Under the pieces are notes generated by a model that did no database searches, was not told the origin of the DNA, and worked only from the letters and a program-made list of their open reading frames with translations. Positions 42,767-52,497 of a stretch of 64,000 nt of DNA are shown here, in pieces (within the stretch, counting starts at the first letter, position 1; each line of letters begins with the position of its first letter). Both the position numbers and the translations under genes were made by a program. Origin of the DNA: Enterococcus hermanniensis (GTDB lineage: Bacteria; Bacillota; Bacilli; Lactobacillales; Enterococcaceae); the NCBI RefSeq assembly GCF_001885945.1, contig NZ_JXKQ01000007.1, forward strand, positions 1 to 64,000. Reading direction: 5' to 3'.

Positions 42767-45157
42767 TTCTTCAGTGATTGGTAATTCTAACGATGACTCT
42801 GCTAAATCAAGAGTATACTCAATCGCCTGATTACCTCTGACCGTCATTCCAAAATCAGTTCCATAAACTGCTAGCCCAATTTGATGACCTGCTGGAAGAT
42901 GGTACAGCGTTGGCTGTAGCGCAACTTCGATTTCGACAAATTCATCAGCTTTTAAATCATCAACTTTCCAAGGATTGCTGCGATTTTGTAAGTTGATATG
43001 CCCACGGCTAATTAATTTATACTCGTCTTCTGCACCAAATTTAAATTCGACTAAATTATCTTCCCGCCAATTTCTCCCTAGCGGCAAAGCATGTAACGCC
43101 AAAACATCGGGTACCGGTTTTAAGCGTTTAGCTCTACCAAAATCGATCAACTCAAAACTTAGCATTCCTAGATCGACATTGGATGCTACTTTTACTTTGA
43201 CCGTTGGCCGACCATTCAAGAATACTTCTGCTGGTAGTTTTTCTGTTTTAGCTAAGTAGCGATGGACATCCATTGCACCAGATTCTTTTAATTCTTTCTC
43301 CCAAAGAGCAATATTTTTCGTATATTTTTCGTATTGTACAGCCGGCAATTGGTCATTGAAAGTCACTGTCCCTGAATTTTGTTCTTGAACCAATTGATCA
43401 TTTCCTAAATAATAAGTCTGTTTCTGTTCAGATCCCCAATTTGTTAATGTGGACCAACTTGTTGTTTCGGTATTTTTTTGATAAAGAATGTCTGGCAAAA
43501 TATCTTTAGCACCATTGTCTAATCCGTAAAGTTTATGACTCAGCCATAGATTCATCATATCTTGAAAGTCTAGTGACGGCATATTATTGATGTAGATATG
43601 TTGACCTTGATGAAGAATCAATTTTTTCGCAACCGGTATTGCTTGCAGCGCATCCCATAAATCGGCGACTTGGCGTGGCTTAACATTCCAGTCGTTCAAT
43701 CCATGAACCATTACGACATCACATTTGATGTCTTTGATGGCGGGTAGATAATTGCGTTCATCCCAAAATGTATTATAATTCCCGGTTTTACGATCTTGTA
43801 ATTCCACCATTCTTTGCAAATAATTTAAAAAGAACTCTTTGCTGTGTAAATAGTCACCCGCATTTCGCATTTTACTGAAGGTTTCGATTGCTAATACATC
43901 CGCATCTTCTCCTGGGAATCCTCCGGGAGCGATCACCAAGCCATTATCACGATAATATTGATACCAATCTGAGATAGCTGCCTCAGAAATGATTGTTTCC
44001 AATCCAGCAACTTGGCGTGTTGCACACGCTGTTGCTAACGTACCTAAATAAGATTTGCCGGTCATCGCAACTTTACCATTGCTCCACCATGCAGCAATCT
44101 CAATATTATCGGTCCGATTAGTAAATGCACGGCGATTACCGGCTAGCCATTCAATATACGCAACCATTGCCGTTGTTTGTTCCGTTGAGCCACACGTTTG
44201 GATTCCATCTGAATCTCGTGTTCCGATTCCAGCACCATATACGACCGCAAATCCACGAGCCAAAAAGAAATCATTCAAGCTATAACTATTTTCTCGACTA
44301 AATGTTTCTGTTGCATGAGTAGCTTGTCCTTTGACTTCACGCTCAGCCGGTAGTTCTATCGTTTGTGGCTGGTATTTGATTTCCTCATAGGTCGTATTAT
44401 TAGGTTCTTTTCTTTCCAAAGGAACATTTACGTCATAGGTTCGTTCTTCACCCGCAGGACCATTGACCCCTTGACTATAAGGACTGGCCGTAAACAATGT
44501 TGGTACTTGTACTTCTTCCTCAGTTTCAATCGGGCGCAAGATTTCAAGCTTTAACAAATCACGTTTACCATCTCGATCCGTATCCAAAGGCGCTTCTACA
44601 TACACAACTTCTCGTATCAAACGGCTTGTATCAAAAACGGCTTGCGCCTTCCCATTGAAAAAGAGTGGTTTTTCAATTACTTTATTCTCATAATATCCCT
44701 CTGAAGCTAGCTTATCTAAATAATTCAACCCATTTTTTGTATGGCTTGTTAATAATAAATACCAAGCTTCAATGATTGTATCCGATTGCGTAAAGTCCCC
44801 CTCACATAAAGGAACGCCGATTGCTTTTGCATCCGCTAAAACTTTTTCTGGCGCAAAATCGATCATTGGTTCAAATTCCAATAACTGTAACGCCATCGTA
44901 TAAAAAATTTCATTAGTCAAAGGGGCAGTTGATTGATAAAAAACGGCAGCATCCATCGTTTCGGAAATCAAAAAATTCCCTAATTTATTAATAAAACCAC
45001 TTTGATCGCGAACAGTCAAAAAGCTTTTTTGCAAGAAGTTAAACCAAAGTGTCTTACTTTCATAGGACTCTTTTTCAGCTAAAAAACCGATTTGGCTTAG
45101 TTCTTTTTTTGCTTCTGCTAACGATACACGTTTGAGCCCATACTGATTAATTTTCAT
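42764..45157 (-). CDS. pepX: Xaa-Pro dipeptidyl-peptidase PepX
   Basis: 797 residues, the usual length of lactococcal-type PepX. The S15 catalytic part has the nucleophile Ser in MTGKSYLGTLATACATRQV, the Asp region in HGLNDWNVKPRQVADLWD and the His in LHQGQHIYINN. An N-terminal helical domain (1-160) and a C-terminal jelly-roll (about 560-797) match the family. It removes X-Pro dipeptides from peptides in the cytoplasm and supports growth on proline-rich substrates such as casein. Single gene with its own terminator. Confidence 0.95.
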   Translation of the reverse strand: MKINQYGLKRVSLAEAKKELSQIGFLAEKESYESKTLWFNFLQKSFLTVRDQSGFINKLGNFLISETMDAAVFYQSTAPLTNEIFYTMALQLLEFEPMIDFAPEKVLADAKAIGVPLCEGDFTQSDTIIEAWYLLLTSHTKNGLNYLDKLASEGYYENKVIEKPLFFNGKAQAVFDTSRLIREVVYVEAPLDTDRDGKRDLLKLEILRPIETEEEVQVPTLFTASPYSQGVNGPAGEERTYDVNVPLERKEPNNTTYEEIKYQPQTIELPAEREVKGQATHATETFSRENSYSLNDFFLARGFAVVYGAGIGTRDSDGIQTCGSTEQTTAMVAYIEWLAGNRRAFTNRTDNIEIAAWWSNGKVAMTGKSYLGTLATACATRQVAGLETIISEAAISDWYQYYRDNGLVIAPGGFPGEDADVLAIETFSKMRNAGDYLHSKEFFLNYLQRMVELQDRKTGNYNTFWDERNYLPAIKDIKCDVVMVHGLNDWNVKPRQVADLWDALQAIPVAKKLILHQGQHIYINNMPSLDFQDMMNLWLSHKLYGLDNGAKDILPDILYQKNTETTSWSTLTNWGSEQKQTYYLGNDQLVQEQNSGTVTFNDQLPAVQYEKYTKNIALWEKELKESGAMDVHRYLAKTEKLPAEVFLNGRPTVKVKVASNVDLGMLSFELIDFGRAKRLKPVPDVLALHALPLGRNWREDNLVEFKFGAEDEYKLISRGHINLQNRSNPWKVDDLKADEFVEIEVALQPTLYHLPAGHQIGLAVYGTDFGMTVRGNQAIEYTLDLAESSLELPITEE

Positions 45158-45275
45158 TACTACACTCCTTTATTTAAACTAACTGGTTTTTACTTATTTC
45201 ATACTTTAAGTATAACAAACAAGACGTTTAAATTCGCACAAAAAGTGAAATCGGTTACGCTGTTTTTACAAAAAA

Positions 45276-45314
45276 TAAAAGACCTTCCAGCGCAAGCACC
45301 GGAAGGTCTTTTAT
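45276..45314 (-). terminator. intrinsic terminator of pepV-OPT-PqqD operon
   Basis: AAAGACCTTCCAG/CGGAAGGTCTTTTA form a GC-rich stem around GCGCAAGCAC, with A and T tracts. It follows the stop of the PqqD-like gene on the minus strand. Confidence 0.85.
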
Positions 45315-45680
45315 TTATACTAGTTCAATATATTTCTCATTCTTCTCTAAATGATTTAGATAAATCAATAGACGATCGTACAATTGATTATTGGCTTCTT
45401 CAATAGCTGTGCCAAGGTTTTCACCAATTTCTCTAACTGTTCTTTTGCCATCGATTTGCTGAAGAATAAAACTACCATATTTATCAAGTTCCATCTCAGA
45501 AGTTTCTGGGATCTTATAATGAATCTTACGTAAGAGTCTTTGGACCCAAGCATTTTGTTCGGTGATCACGAAGACAACACCGTCACGTACTTCATAATGC
45601 AGATCTTCTTTTTGACGATAAACTCGATTTAATAATTGGTCTGTTTCAGGATTTACAGCATTAGGCTGTTGATTAGTCAT
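45315..45680 (-). CDS. PqqD-family protein
   Basis: 121 residues. The core (about 25-105) shows the PqqD winged helix-turn-helix pattern: DGVVFVITEQNAWVQRLLRK, LDKYGSFILQQIDGKRTVREIGENLG. PqqD domains are the peptide-recognition elements of ribosomal peptide pathways, but many Firmicutes have stand-alone copies of unknown role. It overlaps the OPT transporter gene by eight bases, so it is cotranslated with it. A peptide-sensing role beside the transporter is inference. Confidence 0.75.
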   Translation of the reverse strand: MTNQQPNAVNPETDQLLNRVYRQKEDLHYEVRDGVVFVITEQNAWVQRLLRKIHYKIPETSEMELDKYGSFILQQIDGKRTVREIGENLGTAIEEANNQLYDRLLIYLNHLEKNEKYIELV

Positions 45681-47592
45681 TGTGTTTCACTTTCTTCACA
45701 CTTAACAATGGAACAATGATCGCAACAACTAAAATCGCAAGTAGTAAGAAAGCTGCACCATTAGATCCTAAGAATCCAGTTGGTGTTCCTGGAGTTACTA
45801 CACCTGTTACTTGTAAAATGATTCCGATTAAACCGATGATTGATCCACCAGCGATTAAACCAGATGATAAGCTGACACCTAAAGTTACACGTTCTTCGGC
45901 AACTTCTTCTGTTTCTTTTTTGTTTAGTTCATCGATCAAACGACGGATCAATGCACCAACTAAGATGATTGAAGTAGTTGAAATTGGTAAATAGAAACCA
46001 ATCGCAAATGTCATGATTGGAACTTTCATGAAGTGTAATACGATACCCATTACAATCCCTGCAATAACCATGTGCCAAGGAAGTGATCCAGACATAATAC
46101 CAGAAGTCAATGTTGCCATTAAGTTCGCTTGCGGTAAACCAAATGGAGGGTTAGCACCAGTGATCGCTAATTGTGGAGCTAAGATAACCATCATACCTGT
46201 AACGATAACCACACCAACAATGTTTGAGATCAAGAAGTAACGACGACCTTCTGAGAAGTTTCCGCCCATTACGAAAGTAACTTTTTGTGATTGAGAATAA
46301 CCACCAGCAACTGAGATTGCTAATACGATAAATGTACCAAACATTAATAATTGTTGTGTATTTTCAGTTGATGTCCAACCCATCATAACAAATACTAATG
46401 TCAAGATAACCATTGATGCGATCGTCATACCAGATACTGGTAAGTTTGATGTTCCGATCGTACCAGTCAAACGACCAGCAACAATAACGAATAAGAAACT
46501 TAAGATGATAGAAATAATTCCACCGACAAGAGCCATAGTTACGCTACCTGTAATAACAAATCCCATTACGATACCGATAACTGCACCAGCGACTAATGGT
46601 AACATACCGCCGCCTTCTTGTTCAGAACCATCTTTACGACCTTTTAATGTTGCAGAAATTGATGAAATGATTGTTGGGATCAATTTAATCGCACCGATCA
46701 ATCCACCAGAAATCATCATCCCAGCACCGATGTATTTAACATAAGAACCAGAAATCACTGCAAAATCAGAAGTACTCAATAATTGAGAAGCGTTATCCCA
46801 TACATGGGCACTGCCGCCAGCCATTCCCATGAAATAGCCTAGTAATGGAGCAATTGCGAAGTTTGCTAAGATTGATCCAGCAAACATCAATACAGAAACG
46901 TCCATACCAACGATAAAACCGATACCTGCTAATAATGGATTTACTTCTGTTTCAAATTTCCATTTATAGAAACTTTCATTGACATAACTGATCACGTTGT
47001 TCATCACACCGAAAACAGATCCAGTCAACGCTGTTAAGACACCACCGATACCAAAACCGATACCCATATATTTCAATGAGTCGCCACCAGTATCAGAAGC
47101 AACTAGTGTTTCAGAAATCGCCATTGCTTCAGGGTAAACTAATTTTCCGTGTTCGCTAACTAACATGTAGTCTTGAACAAGTGAGAAGACACCAACACCT
47201 AGTAAAACAGCACCAATACCTACTCCAACGCCTTCGATGAAGTTCACTTTACCACCAACTAAAATAACCGCTGGTAATACGAAGATCATACCTGATGCGA
47301 CTGATTCCCCACCACTAGACATTAATTGTAATAAGTTCTTACCTAAGATTGTTTTTGGTTTTACAAACAAAGCAACCAAACCTGAACCAATAATTGCACC
47401 TGGGATACCTGCTGCTACAGTCAAACCAGCTTTCATACCTGAGTATGCAGTTGATGCAGCGAATAATGCTGCAAGTAAAATACCTAAAATCATGATAATT
47501 GGTGAACCAGATTTTTTAGGCTTGTCTGCGACGTACGGGACATAGTCCTTTCCGTCAATTCCGCCAAAAGCGTCTTTCGAGAGTTTTTTCAT
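45673..47592 (-). CDS. OPT-family oligopeptide transporter
   Basis: 639 residues from the ATG at 47590-47592 (AAGGAAGGAATTTCAATA upstream; the frame is open further to 47670 through a hairpin, which makes the longer start unlikely). About 15 membrane helices with the OPT motifs GMKAGLTVAAGIPGAIIGSG near the N-terminus and GMTIASMVILTLVF. OPT proteins of prokaryotes import oligopeptides with protons. It lies between pepV and the PqqD-like gene, so import and cleavage of peptides are linked. Confidence 0.9.
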   Translation of the reverse strand: MKKLSKDAFGGIDGKDYVPYVADKPKKSGSPIIMILGILLAALFAASTAYSGMKAGLTVAAGIPGAIIGSGLVALFVKPKTILGKNLLQLMSSGGESVASGMIFVLPAVILVGGKVNFIEGVGVGIGAVLLGVGVFSLVQDYMLVSEHGKLVYPEAMAISETLVASDTGGDSLKYMGIGFGIGGVLTALTGSVFGVMNNVISYVNESFYKWKFETEVNPLLAGIGFIVGMDVSVLMFAGSILANFAIAPLLGYFMGMAGGSAHVWDNASQLLSTSDFAVISGSYVKYIGAGMMISGGLIGAIKLIPTIISSISATLKGRKDGSEQEGGGMLPLVAGAVIGIVMGFVITGSVTMALVGGIISIILSFLFVIVAGRLTGTIGTSNLPVSGMTIASMVILTLVFVMMGWTSTENTQQLLMFGTFIVLAISVAGGYSQSQKVTFVMGGNFSEGRRYFLISNIVGVVIVTGMMVILAPQLAITGANPPFGLPQANLMATLTSGIMSGSLPWHMVIAGIVMGIVLHFMKVPIMTFAIGFYLPISTTSIILVGALIRRLIDELNKKETEEVAEERVTLGVSLSSGLIAGGSIIGLIGIILQVTGVVTPGTPTGFLGSNGAAFLLLAILVVAIIVPLLSVKKVKHND

Positions 47593-47624
47593 TATTGAAA
47601 TTCCTTCCTTACTATCTTTTCCCC

Positions 47625-47671
47625 AATGAGACGAGGAATCCTGTAAAGACAGGATTCCGAATCCTCTCATT
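47625..47671 (-). other. long intergenic hairpin between pepV and OPT gene
   Basis: GGAATCCTGT (47635-47644) pairs with ACAGGATTCC (47649-47658), and outer arms AATGAGA (47625-47631) and TCTCATT (47665-47671) extend it across internal loops. No T tract follows on the minus strand, so it is not a standard terminator. It starts nine bases after the pepV stop and may set the ratio of pepV to transporter mRNA by protecting ends or by partial termination. Confidence 0.6.
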
Positions 47672-47679
47672 ACCGACTA

Positions 47680-49098
47680 TTATTTAACTAAGCGATAAAT
47701 TGCGTCAGCATAGATAGCTGTTGCTCTGAACAAGCTATCAATAGGCATAAATTCATTTGGTTGGTGCATTACGTTTTCTTCACCTGGGAACATCGCGCCA
47801 TAGGCAACACCGCGTTCTAGGATTCGACCGTAAGTTCCACCACCGATTGATTCTTCGTGGCCTTCAAGACCTGTATGTTCTTCGTACACATCCAATAATG
47901 TTTTCACTAATGGATCAGTCGCTGGAACATAGTGAGGAGTTTTCACGTCACCAATGATCGCGATTGAAACACCTGCGTCTTTAAGAACTTCTTCCATGCT
48001 AGCTAAAATATCATCTTTTGTAATACCTTCTGGATGGCGGACATTCAAGGTAACTTTCTTGTCGCCATCTGTAGTATAGTCAAACAAGTTTGCTGAAGAA
48101 GTTGTTTCACCCATTACATCGTGTTTTGTGTAAGCATTCAGTTTCTTACCGTTGTAATCTAAGTGCATGTATTCAGCAATTGTTTGGATATAGTTGGCAC
48201 CATTGCCATCCAATTGATAATCTACTAAAAATGTAGCTAAGAATGTAGCAGAATTAACGCCGAATTTTGGTTCTTGTGCATGAGCAGCTTTACCGATAGT
48301 TGTTAAAGTAATTTCGCCATTATTTTCAGCAAATTCACCTTTCACATCAGTTTTTTCAACAAATGCTTCAAAAGCAGCTTTTAAATCAGCAACTTTTGCT
48401 TCATTGTTTACTTTAAGTACAGCTGTAGCATCACCAGGAACCATATTTGTACGTAAACCTGACTTGAAGCTTACTAAATCGAAGTCACCAGATTCAGCAT
48501 TGTCTTTGTTTGCAAATGTAACTTCATAAGATAAGATACCTTTTTCACCATTAATAATTGGGAATTGTGCATCTGGAGAAAAACCAACTTTAGGCATTTC
48601 TTCAACTTCCATATAACGGTGGATTCCTACCCATTCGCTTTCTTCATCAGTACCGAAGATAAAACGAATTTTTTTAGAAATCGGTAATTCTAGATCTTTG
48701 ATGATGCGCATTGCATAATAAGCGGCGATCGAAGGTCCTTTATCATCGGCAGAACCACGTGCAAATAATTTTCCATCTTTGATTACTGGTTCAAATGGAT
48801 CAGTATCCCAATTATCATCTACAGGAACTACGTCCACGTGACCTAATAATCCGAACATTTCTTCGCCGTCACCATATTCAATATGCCCAGCAACATTTTC
48901 AATATTCTTAGTAACAAACCCATCACGCTCGCCAAATTCTAATACTTTGCGTAATGCGGCAGCTGGTCCAGGTCCTAGAGGTTCTTCTTTTGTTCCATGC
49001 TCAATATCACGAATACTATTGATACGGATCAAGTCTCCTAAGTCTTTTAATAAGTCGTCTTTACGTGCGTCTACTTCTTTTTGCCAATCGATTGTCAT
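47680..49098 (-). CDS. pepV: dipeptidase PepV
   Basis: 472 residues, typical for lactic acid bacterial PepV (M20 family). Metal and catalytic residues lie in LLGHVDVVPVDDNWD, ARGSADDKGPSIAAYYA, IFGTDEESEW and the late GGGTYGRIL and HQPNEFMPID. The lid domain is inserted at about 185-355. It cleaves dipeptides, including beta-Ala dipeptides, in the cytoplasm. It heads the operon with the OPT transporter and PqqD-like genes. A promoter at 49343-49371 and a possible second, cre-overlapped promoter at 49510-49538 lie upstream. Confidence 0.95.
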   Translation of the reverse strand: MTIDWQKEVDARKDDLLKDLGDLIRINSIRDIEHGTKEEPLGPGPAAALRKVLEFGERDGFVTKNIENVAGHIEYGDGEEMFGLLGHVDVVPVDDNWDTDPFEPVIKDGKLFARGSADDKGPSIAAYYAMRIIKDLELPISKKIRFIFGTDEESEWVGIHRYMEVEEMPKVGFSPDAQFPIINGEKGILSYEVTFANKDNAESGDFDLVSFKSGLRTNMVPGDATAVLKVNNEAKVADLKAAFEAFVEKTDVKGEFAENNGEITLTTIGKAAHAQEPKFGVNSATFLATFLVDYQLDGNGANYIQTIAEYMHLDYNGKKLNAYTKHDVMGETTSSANLFDYTTDGDKKVTLNVRHPEGITKDDILASMEEVLKDAGVSIAIIGDVKTPHYVPATDPLVKTLLDVYEEHTGLEGHEESIGGGTYGRILERGVAYGAMFPGEENVMHQPNEFMPIDSLFRATAIYADAIYRLVK

Positions 49099-49342
49099 TA
49101 TTTAATCCCTGCTTTCTCTTTTTTTAAACAAGCTATGTAACTTGTTAGTTTCATTAGAAAGTACATGTCTAAAATGTGATACTCAGATTTTGACAGCTTA
49201 GAATAACTCATTTATTCTACTGAGCAACAATTATATGAAGAATTTATTGCGGTAGATAATTCATAAAAAATCATTTTCTGAATAATGAAAATGTTATTCT
49301 ATCATTCCTAATTCTGCAGTGTGTTTCACCTCCCAAGTTAGC

Positions 49343-49371
49343 ATTATACCGTATTTTATCCAATAAGTCAT
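49343..49371 (-). promoter_or_regulatory. probable pepV promoter
   Basis: On the minus strand ATGACT (49366-49371) and a perfect TATAAT (49343-49348) are 17 bases apart. The transcript would have a leader of about 235 bases before pepV. That leader contains a GGGAGGTGA word near its start with no standard start codon at normal distance; I see no known RNA element in it. Confidence 0.6.
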
Positions 49372-49509
49372 TGTGAAAAATCTATCATTTCAAAAAAAAT
49401 AAACAGTTTTTTATCGGAAATAAGGTTTTTTCATAAAAATTTATTTTATTTTAGCTGAATAATTATTGAGTTCGACATTTACGACATGACTGATTTAACG
49501 CCTGATAAA

Positions 49510-49538
49510 AGTATATCTAACTATGTATGCGTTTACAA
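49510..49538 (-). promoter_or_regulatory. possible cre-overlapped promoter upstream of pepV
   Basis: On the minus strand TTGTAA (49533-49538) and TATACT (49510-49515) are 17 bases apart. TGTAAACGCATACA (49524-49537) matches the CcpA cre consensus TGWAARCGYTWNCW with one mismatch and overlaps the -35 box, so CcpA could repress it in glucose. No gene lies between this site and the pepV promoter. The rest of 49099-49704 is AT-rich and holds nothing else that I recognise. Confidence 0.45.
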
Positions 49539-49628
49539 CTTATAATTTATTCATTTATTTGTTGACTTTCTCATTTTAATGCCATCTGTGATTCATCTCT
49601 TTTTTTCATATTTTTTGTACAATAATAA

Positions 49629-49664
49629 AAAAAGAGTGTCGATATCAAGACACTCTCTTTTTAT
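49629..49664 (-). terminator. intrinsic terminator of ppdK
   Basis: AAAGAGTGTC pairs with GACACTCTCTTT around GATATCAA, with A and T tracts on both sides; it can act for ppdK on the minus strand. Confidence 0.85.
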
Positions 49665-49704
49665 TTTACTATTCCGCTTTAATCGAAAATTAATTTTCGT
49701 TTTT

Positions 49705-52323
49705 TTATAAGCTAGCAACTTTAGCTTGCGCTAAGGACATTTTCGCTTGTGGAATTCTAAAGGGTGAACAAGAAATATAATCGATTGCTAAGTCTTTCAA
49801 AAATGCAATTGATTTTGGATGCGCTGCAGCTTCTCCACAGATACCGATTTTTAATTGCGGGTTCACCTGGCGACCACGTTCAATCGCTAGTTTCATTAGA
49901 GCTCCTACTCCCGCTTCATCCAACACTTGGAACGGGTCATCTTTTAGAATTTTAGCATCTAAATACTCGCTGATGATCCGCGGAGAATCATCCCGTGATA
50001 ATCCTAAGGTCATTTGCGTTAAGTCATTGGTACCAAAGCTAAAGAAATCAGCATACTGAGCAATCTCATCTGCAACAAAACAAGCTCTAGGCATTTCGAT
50101 CATTGTCCCGATTTGATAATTCAACGAATCTTTCTTACTAGCTAAACTTGTTATGATTGCTGCTTCGATTGATTGACGTACATGAGCAAATTCTGTGGCA
50201 TCAATCGTAAAAGGAATCATAATTTCTGGCTGAATCACCGTTCCTGTTTCTTCCATCACTTCATACGCTGCCTCTACGATCGCTTCAGCTTGCATTTGAT
50301 AAATTTCTGGATAAACCACGCCCAAACGCAATCCACGAAAACCCAGCATAGGATTTACTTCAGCTAAATTTTCAGTTTTCCGTTCGACTTCATTGAATGT
50401 TTTTCCTAGTTCCGTTGCTACTTCACGACATTCATCACTACTTTTAGGTAAAAATTCATGTAAAGGTGGGTCTAATAAACGAATCGTCGTCGCTTTTCCT
50501 AAGGATGCTTGGTAGATAAATTTGAAATCTTGTTTTTGAACTGTTTTCAGTTCCTTCAACACATCCAAGCGTTCAGCTAAGTTATCGGCTAAAATCAAAC
50601 GACGAAATTGTAATAAACGGTTTTTTTCAAAAAACATGTGCTCCGTTCGTGCTAAACCGATTCCTGTAGCTCCTAAAGCCAGTCCCGTTGCAATATCTCT
50701 TGGTGTTTCAGCATTGGCTCTTACTTGAATCGTGGAATACTGATCCCAAATGGCTTGCAATTCATCTAATGCCACCGTGTGAGTAACTTCTTCCATCGGT
50801 ATCTCGCCAAAATAAATTTTTCCACTCGTACCGTCAACAGAAAGGATCGCACCTTCTTCAATCATTTCTTCATTAACTGTTGCTCGGCTTTCGTTCAATA
50901 CATTCAAATGTTCACAGCCTACAACAGAACAGATCCCCATACCACGTGCTACTACAGCAGCATGAGAAGTCATCCCACCACGACTTGTGATGACTGCTTC
51001 ACTGACTGCAATGCCTTCAATATCTTCCGGGGAAGTCTCCTCGCGCACCAAGATTACACGTTCACCGCGGGCTTTTGCTTCGGTGGCTGATTCGGCTGAA
51101 AAATAGGCCGCTCCTGTTGCAGCACCTGGACTAGCTGCCAATCCAGACAAAAAGGCGACTCGTTTTTGTAAAGCTTGTTCTTCAAAGTTTGGATGGAGCG
51201 CTGCTGCTAAATCTTTCGCCTCGATCCGCTGAATCAATTCTTTTTCATTGATAATTTGCTCTTTGTGTAAATCTAGCAAAATGGCTAACGCCGCCTTGGA
51301 TGTTCGTTTTCCATTTCTTGTTTGCAAAATAAATAATTTTTCACGCTCGATTGTAAACTCAACATCTTGCATATCTTGATAATGATGCTCCAATTGCTCA
51401 CAAATCATTTTCAATTGTTGAAATTGTTCTGGTAGTTCTTCTGCTAACACTTGGATCGGTTTAGGGGTTCGAATCCCTGCAACAACATCTTCTCCTTGCG
51501 CATTGATCAGATACTCGCCAAATAATCCTCGATCACCAAGGGAAGGATTCCGAGAAAAGACAACTCCTGTTCCGGATGTTTCGCCAAAATTACCAAAAAC
51601 CATTTCCTGAATATTGACTGCGGTCCCCAGATCATCACTGATATCGTGAAGACGCCGGTATGTTTTAGCCCGCGAATTATTCCAACTGTTAAAAACTGCT
51701 TCAATCGCTAAATACAATTGCTCGATGGGGTCTTGAGGGAACTCACGGTTCATTTTTTTTCGATAAAGCTCTTTGTATTCGTTTACAATTTGTTGCCAAT
51801 GTAATGCTGTCAATTCATTGTCATAAGCAAGTCCATGGGCTTTTTTTAAAGCCGTGATTTTCTTTTCAAAATCAGCCGTTTCCATTCCCATCACAACATT
51901 ACCAAACATTTGCAAAAGGCGACGATAACAATCATAAGCAAACCGCGGATTTTGACTATTTTTGGCTAACACTTCAACGGTCTGATCGTTTAATCCTAAA
52001 TTCAAAACAGTATCCATCATACCTGGCATCGAAAATTTTGAACCACTACGAACAGAGACAAGCAATGGGTTTTTAGCATCATTAAACGTTTTACCCGTTT
52101 GATCCGCTAATTTTTTCACCGCAGTAATTACTTGCATTTTCATTTCATCCGTTAACTGGTTGCCTTGATTTAAGTAGTAAAGGCATGCTTCAGTCGTCAC
52201 AGTAAAACCCCTTGGAACAGGCAATCCTAATTTGGTCATTTCTGCTAAATTAGCTCCTTTTCCTCCTAACAAATCTTTTTGTTCTTTTGACCCTTCTGAA
52301 AATAAATAAACCCATTGATTCAT
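49705..52323 (-). CDS. ppdK: pyruvate, phosphate dikinase
   Basis: 872 residues from the ATG at 52321-52323 (AAAGGAGAATAGC upstream; the frame is open to 52389 without an RBS). N-terminal ATP-grasp domain (GGKGANLAEMTKLGLPVPRGFTVT), central phospho-His loop GGMTSHAAVVARGMG, and C-terminal PEP-binding barrel with GLARTEHMFF, MLGFRGLRLGV and GICGEAAAHP. The enzyme interconverts pyruvate, ATP and Pi with PEP, AMP and PPi. No PPDK regulatory kinase gene lies beside it; the neighbours are the unrelated pepV and DUF1304 genes, separated by terminators. Confidence 0.95.
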   Translation of the reverse strand: MNQWVYLFSEGSKEQKDLLGGKGANLAEMTKLGLPVPRGFTVTTEACLYYLNQGNQLTDEMKMQVITAVKKLADQTGKTFNDAKNPLLVSVRSGSKFSMPGMMDTVLNLGLNDQTVEVLAKNSQNPRFAYDCYRRLLQMFGNVVMGMETADFEKKITALKKAHGLAYDNELTALHWQQIVNEYKELYRKKMNREFPQDPIEQLYLAIEAVFNSWNNSRAKTYRRLHDISDDLGTAVNIQEMVFGNFGETSGTGVVFSRNPSLGDRGLFGEYLINAQGEDVVAGIRTPKPIQVLAEELPEQFQQLKMICEQLEHHYQDMQDVEFTIEREKLFILQTRNGKRTSKAALAILLDLHKEQIINEKELIQRIEAKDLAAALHPNFEEQALQKRVAFLSGLAASPGAATGAAYFSAESATEAKARGERVILVREETSPEDIEGIAVSEAVITSRGGMTSHAAVVARGMGICSVVGCEHLNVLNESRATVNEEMIEEGAILSVDGTSGKIYFGEIPMEEVTHTVALDELQAIWDQYSTIQVRANAETPRDIATGLALGATGIGLARTEHMFFEKNRLLQFRRLILADNLAERLDVLKELKTVQKQDFKFIYQASLGKATTIRLLDPPLHEFLPKSSDECREVATELGKTFNEVERKTENLAEVNPMLGFRGLRLGVVYPEIYQMQAEAIVEAAYEVMEETGTVIQPEIMIPFTIDATEFAHVRQSIEAAIITSLASKKDSLNYQIGTMIEMPRACFVADEIAQYADFFSFGTNDLTQMTLGLSRDDSPRIISEYLDAKILKDDPFQVLDEAGVGALMKLAIERGRQVNPQLKIGICGEAAAHPKSIAFLKDLAIDYISCSPFRIPQAKMSLAQAKVASL

Positions 52324-52460
52324 GCTATTCTCCTTTAAACAGTTTATTTGTTCTAAAGACAGCATAATACGATGATTATTAATTGTCAATAAGATGATTA
52401 TTCATTTTATTAATCTACTTATAAAGAGCGTATATCTTTTTATTATCAGATACGCCACAA

Positions 52461-52497
52461 AAAAAGATTCGACTAAGTTTTTCTTAGTCGAATCTCT
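52461..52497. terminator. bidirectional intrinsic terminator
   Basis: GATTCGACTAAG pairs with CTTAGTCGAATC (one loop base shared region TTTTT) with A and T tracts. It ends the DUF1304 gene on the minus strand and lies upstream of ppdK. Confidence 0.85.
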
